A DNA stretch of 64,000 nucleotides from Fallopia convolvulus (taxonomy: Eukaryota > Streptophyta > Magnoliopsida > Caryophyllales > Polygonaceae): positions 11,084,501-11,148,500 of the forward strand of contig OZ024724.1 in the NCBI GenBank assembly GCA_964016875.1, written 5' to 3'. This document shows, one piece after another, positions 58,610 to 64,000 of this stretch (positions are counted from its first letter, which is position 1; every line of letters begins with the position of its first letter). A program made the position numbers and the translations under genes. The notes beneath the pieces were generated by a model that was not told where the DNA came from, did not search any database, and saw only the letters and a list, made by a program, of their open reading frames with translations.

Positions 58610-59990
58610 AAATTGTAACACCTCTATTTTTAAACCAAGGATAATACCGCCAATGTCCTCGGATTTTTCCTATCCAAAGCCATTCCAAGCTATCAAGTAT
58701 CAAATAACACAACACATTTCAATGCAAACCAAACACAAGATTTATATTACAAAATAGTAACCTTGTACAATTACATGATTAATTGTAGGAAAACATAATT
58801 TCTATTAAAGAGGAATGTTTTGGGAATGGAAAGAGATAATAAGTGAGCGGCGATAAAAAATAAGACGACATGTTATAAACCATTGTTCGTACAAAGAACA
58901 TGTGGAACCCAAAACATTCAAATATTTAAAAAACTCTTTGTCCCTTCAAGATCTTATGTGATTTGTCTCTTAATCGGCAACAATCAAACCTTCACTTCCT
59001 GATATTTCCATAAAAGGCCAGAAATACTAGCCAGACTGATCGCTCTCGGTAGTGCGAGGGTCTAGAGATACAATTTATAACCCGACCCCGTTGTAGCACG
59101 TGGTGGGTGTCGAACACTCGGGAAATCTACTCGATTGAGGTGCCTAGACACTAGAAAGATGGAAAGGAGAACTTAAAACAAAGGAAAACAAAGAGAACAG
59201 TCGGGACCGACACAAGTGTCACGTCGGGCCCGATGTTGGCGACAAGAGGAAGTCGGGACCGACGTAGGGTAAGTCGGGCCCGAGGTAGCTGGGTTTGTCG
59301 AACTCAAAGTTTGAAAGTAGATCTTGGGCTTTTGGGTTCCTTCTCTAGTAGATTAAGGCTTTTCCACCCCAATTCAAGCAATAAGTGATGATCGGACTAG
59401 GATCGAATGCTTTCGCCCTCGTTCCAACCACTTCTACACATCGATCATTGGGGAAATCCCCTTCGAAGCAAGGTCTTGAGATTGACACATGTTCACTTTC
59501 GCTACTTTGCCAATCTCAAGCCTTGATTCCCAACTTTCGCAAGGAATTGTAGCTCTATGTAGAGTGGGTTCCTTAGATCAAGCACTCAAGGCTATGAAAT
59601 TGGGGTTTCTAGCCCAAACCTAGTTAGAGTTTTCCCCGATAACCCAAGATCAAGGAGATCTACTCCATATGGCAAACAAAGAAAGCAAACAAATCAAAAA
59701 GCAAAGCATTCAACATCATCAATCTCAAACCAAAGCAAAGTTTCATTCACGAATCAAAAGCAATCCACAAATTCCAATCAAAGGTTTCCAAATCCACAAG
59801 ATCAAAACAAAGCAAAGCTAATCTATCAACCAAACCTATCAATCCTTCCTCTCCCTTGGCCGATTCTCTCTCTCTTCTCCTTCTCCTCTCTTTCCTCGTT
59901 GCTCTCCAAGTATCCTCTTGAGGGTTGGTTCCTTGCCAAGTGTGGGAACCTCCTTCCTTGTGTGTCCCCCTAAATTAGAAGACAAGAGGG

Positions 59991-60000
59991 CCTTTTATAG
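59991..60000 (-). promoter_or_regulatory. TATA box, minus strand
   Basis: CTATAAAAGG on the minus strand, followed by a leader running toward 59.3 kb. A cluster of TCGG(G)CC(C)GA motifs lies about 70-170 bp upstream (60070-60170). Confidence 0.5.
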
Positions 60001-60069
60001 ATTAGATGAGGGGCAAAAGTGGAAGTTCACAATTTCGTGCCTTGGAGCCCAAGTAGTCCAGTGACCGAC

Positions 60070-60175
60070 TCGGACCGACACGGAGGACCTCGGGCCCGAG
60101 TTACTGTGCAAGTCGGTCCGAGGTTGAAACTTCAAGTCGGGCCCGAGGTTGGTTGCAACTCGGTCCGAACCTCGT
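60070..60175. promoter_or_regulatory. TCGG-motif cluster upstream of TATA
   Basis: Repeats in both orientations: CGGACCGAC, CTCGGGCCCGAG, AAGTCGGTCCGAG, AAGTCGGGCCCGAG and ACTCGGTCCGA at intervals of about 20-30 bp. Similar clusters lie at 59205-59290, 61675-61750 and 62375-62455. Confidence 0.5.
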
Positions 60176-60501
60176 TCCACCTTCTTCTTGTTGGCTTTCC
60201 TCTTGTTCTTCTTCATGGCTTGCTCCTCTCTTTCCTCCTTTGCTCGGGCCTTGCTCCATGTTCCGATCCTCCTTCAAAACGATCCTTGATCCATGCCAAA
60301 TCACCTACAAAACACATAAAACGCGCATAGTCTCCGAATCTCATAGAAATACGGGAACTAAGCTAAAAAGGAACAAAACACACAAGAAAAGGGAAAAAAG
60401 AAACATATTTACAAAGGAAATCACATATGAAAACACCACCAAATAAAGAGACATCACATAATTACCGAGAAATAAAGAAGGTGGATTAGTCTAATGAGAG
60501 A

Positions 60502-61391
60502 CTAAACAATGGAAGAATACAACTGGTTCTCATGGGCCAAAGAAATCATGTAAAGCTTCTCCTTGATGATGTTGGCCTTCTTGAAATACTTCATGTTCAT
60601 GTACTCAATACCATTCGGAGCCGGAGAATACTTGTTAAGATCAACTCCTAGACGCATGGCTAGCCTTGCTATCATCCCGTCGAAGTAGATCCAAGAGGAG
60701 CTTTGGAAGTCTCGCACCATCTTGACCCATTCTCATGCAAGGTTCATGGGCTTCTCGTTGTGGAAGAGCATCTCATGTAGCAACATAATCTCTTCCTTCA
60801 TCGGCTTGCTCAACTCATGGCGAGCATAGATTGCACATCCCAAAACTCGCACCATGACCCGAAAAAGAGGGCTAGCAATCTCGGTTGTGGAGGCGCCCTT
60901 TCTCATCTCGCTCTTCCCGGCCACATGACGCCACACTTGGTTCACCTTCTCATTGTCGATGCCGGTCTCTTCTCTTGGGCATGGAAACCCGAAGTAGGTA
61001 TCCAAGTCCCTAAGAGAGATATTGTGGTCCTCATTGCCCAATTGGAAAGTGATCGCCCCTTCCTCATCCTCCACATTATCATAAGTGCATTCAAACGTGG
61101 CCATGAATTCCGAGGTGAGGGCGGGGTAGTGGGTGTTGTCCCACCTTAGCATTCCATTGAGACCGATGTGAGAGTAGCACCTTGGAAGAGCTTGATCCAT
61201 GTCCATCTTCCTCACGGCTTCCCAATCAAGCCACCTTGTGTGATGCTCAAGCGCCATATACCTTGCGTAACTCTCAACTTGCTCATCATCCTCCAAGTAG
61301 ACATCATCCAACTTTGGCTCTTTCCTTGACTTCTTGGACTTCTTCCTCGGCCTTTCCGCATGAGATGATGAAGCTCTAGTCTCCATGGTAC
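60502..61391 (-). pseudogene. Athila-type ORF1 (env-position protein), one stop
   Basis: Starting at ATG 61384-61386 (METRASSSHAERPRKKSKKS) one frame runs to 60502, interrupted only by TGA at 60733-60735 after EKPMNLA and continuing EWVKMVRDFQSSSWIYFDGM. The N-terminus has a basic nuclear-signal-like stretch. Then come the Athila ORF1 features RWLDWEAVRKMDMDQALPRC, FECTYDNVEDEEGAITFQLG, LRDLDTYFGFPCPRE and ASPLFRVMVRVLGCAIYARH. Family function is unknown. An acceptor TGTGTGTAG lies just before GTACCATG, so it is probably made from a spliced RNA. Confidence 0.75.
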
Positions 61392-62032
61392 CTACACACA
61401 TCCAACCAAACAAAAGGGTCCAAGATAAACTCCATACAACTCAACAAAAGCACTCATCAACACACAACAACACTTCAACACAAGGGAACCCCATACTTAG
61501 TCTCTAAACACACATGCATCACAATCCAACATGAATCATCATGGATATCTTCTAACAATGGCTAAGCAAATGTTCATACTACATCATGATTAAGCTATAG
61601 CCAACAATGAAATACATGAATCCACATGATATCACAAGAAGAGAGCAAAAACAACATGGATCGACTTCCAACCTATGTCGGGCCCGACTTACTCAACCTC
61701 GGTCCGACTTGTTGGACCGACTTCCACAACTCGGGACCGACTTTCCTGGGCACGTCGATCTCGACCTAGTTCGTGCTTCGACTCTAACCTCAAATCAACC
61801 CAAATCACTCTATCATGCACTTAAATTTCAAATTCAACCATCAAACATCCCTAATCAAAGTTCTAAATGGATCTATGCATGCATAAACAACTTTGAAGCT
61901 CAATTTCACAAATCATGCAAATCCACCATTGATGCTCAAGCTCAAGCTCTCAATCAAACATGGCATTACTCAATCTATGCAATGAAAGCACAAAATTTCC
62001 AAGGAAATAGGTAAAGATCGAGTAACACATAC
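61392..62032 (-). other. Predicted leader intron of ORF1
   Basis: Minus-strand donor CCG followed by GTATGTGTTAC (62032 downwards) and acceptor GGATGTGTGTAG (61392) bound a 641-nt AT-rich segment just before the ORF1 start codon. Confidence 0.5.
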
Positions 62033-62320
62033 CGGATTTGAAGAGTATTGAACTTTTAAACAATCAAACAACTTAGAACTCAAACTTTCTCAATCTAGAT
62101 CGAGATGGGGGATGAAGAACGAGATTGAACTCGAAATTTCCACTTGGAATCGGGTTAGGGAGACCTTTTCGTGATTGGATCGGGATGAAGAAAGAAGAGT
62201 GTGTGGATCGAGTATGGTGAGAGAGAGGAGGGCCGATTTTGAGAGTGTGAGGAGGTGGGTTGTATTTTGGGAATGGTGGTTGATATGAAGATGGTAGGTA
62301 GGTGGGGGATGGTATTTAAT
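62033..62320 (-). promoter_or_regulatory. Promoter/leader region of ORF1
   Basis: A TATA-like ATTAAATACC (62311-62320 on the minus strand) is followed by a C/T-rich leader ending in AATCCG at the donor. TCGG motifs lie 55-135 bp upstream. Confidence 0.4.
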
Positions 62321-62645
62321 GGGGGAAGTTGACAAATTAGGTCAAGGGCAAAATTGGCATTCCAACTAGTCAAATCGGGTCGGACCGACTTCATGGACCG
62401 ACGTCCCTATGTCGGGATTGACTTACCTGGGCTCGATGTGGGAGTACTCGGGTCACCAATTTTACTCCATCCTCTTGCAACTTCTTTCCCATATTTCCAT
62501 TTATATATTTTCACCTCAAATCCTACACAACTTTGAGAATACACAACACCAAAAATCCACAAAACACTAGATAGGGGTTGGTTAGAGAAAAGCTAGGCTA
62601 AACTAAGAAAAATCAAACTAAAATTTACGAAAAGAAAGCTACTAG

Positions 62646-62663
62646 CTCGGGTTGCCTCCCGAG
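62646..62663. other. Hairpin downstream of the gag-protease stop
   Basis: Perfect 6-bp stem CTCGGG/CCCGAG with loop TTGCCT, inside the block GGTTGCCTCCCGAGAAGCGC about 45 nt after the stop codon of the gag-protease ORF (minus strand). Confidence 0.6.
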
Positions 62664-62707
62664 AAGCGCTCGTTTAAAGTCACTAGCTTGACTTCCTAAC
62701 CTCAACC

Positions 62708-64000
62708 TCATGGCGGGTGAAACACGATGAATTGCTCGCCATTGTTGTGCCCATTCCCATTGCCCTCATACCCATAAAACCGCCAACGATGGTCTATATA
62801 GGCATGGCTCTCCGATCTCGGGCCTCTCTCATCATACTCCTCCAACGAATGAGATTTCTCCTCCTTACTTGCTCCATCATGTTCCTCTTTTCCTACACCA
62901 AAGCTATCCAAAGAATTCCTAGGTGATTCTACCAATTCATCTTTCAAGTCACTAAGGCAAATGTAGGAGTCTCCTAAGTCATCTTTCAAATCACTTAAAT
63001 AAATGTAGGAATCAAAAGTTTGGGAAGAATTGTGGTCATCACCAACATCAAAAGGATATAAGTAAGGATACTCTTCATTTCTCCTTGGGCTAGCATTGAT
63101 CCTTGACTCATCTTGTTCCTCAACTTGCTCCAACAACTCCCTTGCTTGTATTTGTTTATTGAACCCTTCATCACTTCTCAACACAATGACCTCACTAGCA
63201 ACTTCCACTTCTTCACTTTTTCTCTTGGCACTCTCTTCAAGTTTGAGGATAGCCAAGGCGTCCGGCTCATTCAAGGCCTTGTTGAATTGAAAATCGACCT
63301 TTTTTTCACCAATCTCAAAGGAAACCTTGCCGTTTTTGACATCAAACCTTGCCTCCGCCGTAGCTAAGAATGGTCTTCCTAAGATTATTGGGACCAAGGG
63401 GTCCTCGTGCATGTCCAAGATCACGAAATCATCGGGAACAAAGTACTTTCCAACTCGCACCGGTACATCATCCAATATTCCCTTAGCCTTGATGATGGAA
63501 CCGTCGGCCATAGTTAGGGACATATCGGCCGGCTCCATTTCACCTAAATTTTCTCTTCTCCAAATACTAGCGGGCATCACCGAAACACTTGCCCCAAGGT
63601 CACATAAGGCTTGGAAGTTTTGAGACCCCACACCAATAGTGATAACAAATCGACCGGGATCTCCTAGCTTTTGTGGTAACTCCAAGGTCTTGACCTCATC
63701 TTGCATTTCTACAATCGACCTCTTCTTGCTCAAAATATCCTTTAAAAACTTGACATAGGATGGCATCTCGCTCAATGCATCGGTGAACGGGATAGAGATA
63801 TTCAAACCTTGCAAGAGTTTGAGAAACCTCTTGAACTTGTTCTCAACAACATCTTTCGGCTTCTTTGAGGGATATGGAAGAGTTGTTGCACCTTGAATCT
63901 TGCTTGGATCAACCTCCTTGGACTTCCCCACTTCGCTTGCAACATTTCCTGGTTGGACCGACTTGGGCACCACGTCGGGCTTGATGTCGGGTATCTCGGT
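62708..64000 (-). CDS. Athila/Tat-type gag-protease, C-terminal part (open at edge)
   Basis: The frame is open from the window edge to TGA at 62708. It holds a retropepsin: FVITIGVGSQNFQALCDLGASVSVMP split as FVITIGVG then LCDLGASVSVMP (active site DLG, as usual in Athila/Tat), the flap region ADGSIIKAKGILDDVPV and the PIILGRPFLATAEA motif. A helical segment (KFKRFLKLLQGLNISIP, SYVKFLKDILSKKRSI) precedes it. An acidic tail (DSYIYLSDLKDDLGDSYICL, with a repeated YI.LSDLKD) ends in HPP. The protease would process Gag-Pol, but no RT or integrase follows; ORF1 comes next. Confidence 0.85.
   Translation of the reverse strand, partial: TEIPDIKPDVVPKSVQPGNVASEVGKSKEVDPSKIQGATTLPYPSKKPKDVVENKFKRFLKLLQGLNISIPFTDALSEMPSYVKFLKDILSKKRSIVEMQDEVKTLELPQKLGDPGRFVITIGVGSQNFQALCDLGASVSVMPASIWRRENLGEMEPADMSLTMADGSIIKAKGILDDVPVRVGKYFVPDDFVILDMHEDPLVPIILGRPFLATAEARFDVKNGKVSFEIGEKKVDFQFNKALNEPDALAILKLEESAKRKSEEVEVASEVIVLRSDEGFNKQIQARELLEQVEEQDESRINASPRRNEEYPYLYPFDVGDDHNSSQTFDSYIYLSDLKDDLGDSYICLSDLKDELVESPRNSLDSFGVGKEEHDGASKEEKSHSLEEYDERGPRSESHAYIDHRWRFYGYEGNGNGHNNGEQFIVFHPP

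Larger units (their letters stand above)
58614..60440 (-). repeat. Gypsy LTR-like block (upper limit uncertain)
   Basis: It begins on the plus strand TGTAACACCTC beside a PBS. The 58614-59050 part resembles 21356-21960. A minus-strand TATA (CTATAAAAGG, 59991-60000) is followed by a C/T-to-G-rich leader to about 59340. It may be one long LTR shared by the gag below and the ORF1 above, or two abutting pieces. Short ORFs (59995-60330) include a Lys/Glu-rich minus-strand stretch KGGKRGASHEEEQEES after an acceptor-like GTTTTGTAG, possibly the last part of ORF1. Confidence 0.45.

Overview
This is a eudicot-type plant nuclear window made almost entirely of transposable elements nested inside each other. 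The evidence is tRNA-iMet primer sites, Copia, Sirevirus-like, Ty3/Gypsy and Athila-type domains, MULE (FAR1-type) and Ulp1-like genes, hAT, PIF/Harbinger and CACTA ends, and a lone plant 3-hydroxyacyl-CoA dehydrogenase exon. I see no intact host gene. The species cannot be fixed from the sequence.

Layout. 1-1403: broken LINE ORF2 (minus). 1.5-2.6 kb: small tandem repeats and a diverged repeat array. 3925-10595: Copia element A (plus) with both LTRs, PBS, PPT and TSD TCATC; its reverse transcriptase is split by a hAT-like element (7215-9193), itself split by a PIF/Harbinger-like element (7462-8649). 11549-14821: FAR1/MULE transposase gene broken by a 499-bp palindromic MITE with a 9-bp TSD. 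15.5-21.3 kb: a convergent minus-strand Ulp1-protease-like pseudogene with repeated exons; together these two probably formed one large MULE. 21.4-28.9 kb: mostly LTR-like DNA holding a TGATGAC/GTCATCA array, a tRNA-like segment and the dehydrogenase exon. About 29.3-29.5 kb: an orphan CACTA end.

29706-45412: Copia element B (minus, 254-bp LTRs, TSD AAGAT), split in gag by a 10.9-kb Sirevirus-like Copia element (33627-44494, minus, 1060-bp LTRs, TSD CCCGA) that carries an extra 3' ORF. LTR divergence by eye (about 6% for B, about 1.7% for the insert) agrees with the nesting order. 46522-47949: a Pack-MULE-like element with long TIRs and a 9-bp TSD. 48.0-48.5 kb: a 290-bp tandem duplication. 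50.8-51.5 kb: an LTR/promoter-like block. 51.9-55.3 kb: a truncated Ty3/Gypsy pol (plus). 56.1-58.6 kb: a decayed Gypsy gag (minus) with PBS and LTR. 59-64 kb: an Athila-type block (minus) with a gag-protease open to the window edge, an ORF1 gene with its own leader intron, two TATA-like sites, and clusters of a TCGG(G)CC(C)GA motif beside both of them.

Functionally, all coding capacity serves transposition and nearly all of it is broken by stops, frameshifts, deletions or insertions. The least understood signals are the minus-strand GGTTCAT motif and duplicated exons of the Ulp1-like gene, the TGATGAC array, the TCGG motif clusters, and the repeat family shared by 2.0-2.6 kb and 49.2-49.6 kb.
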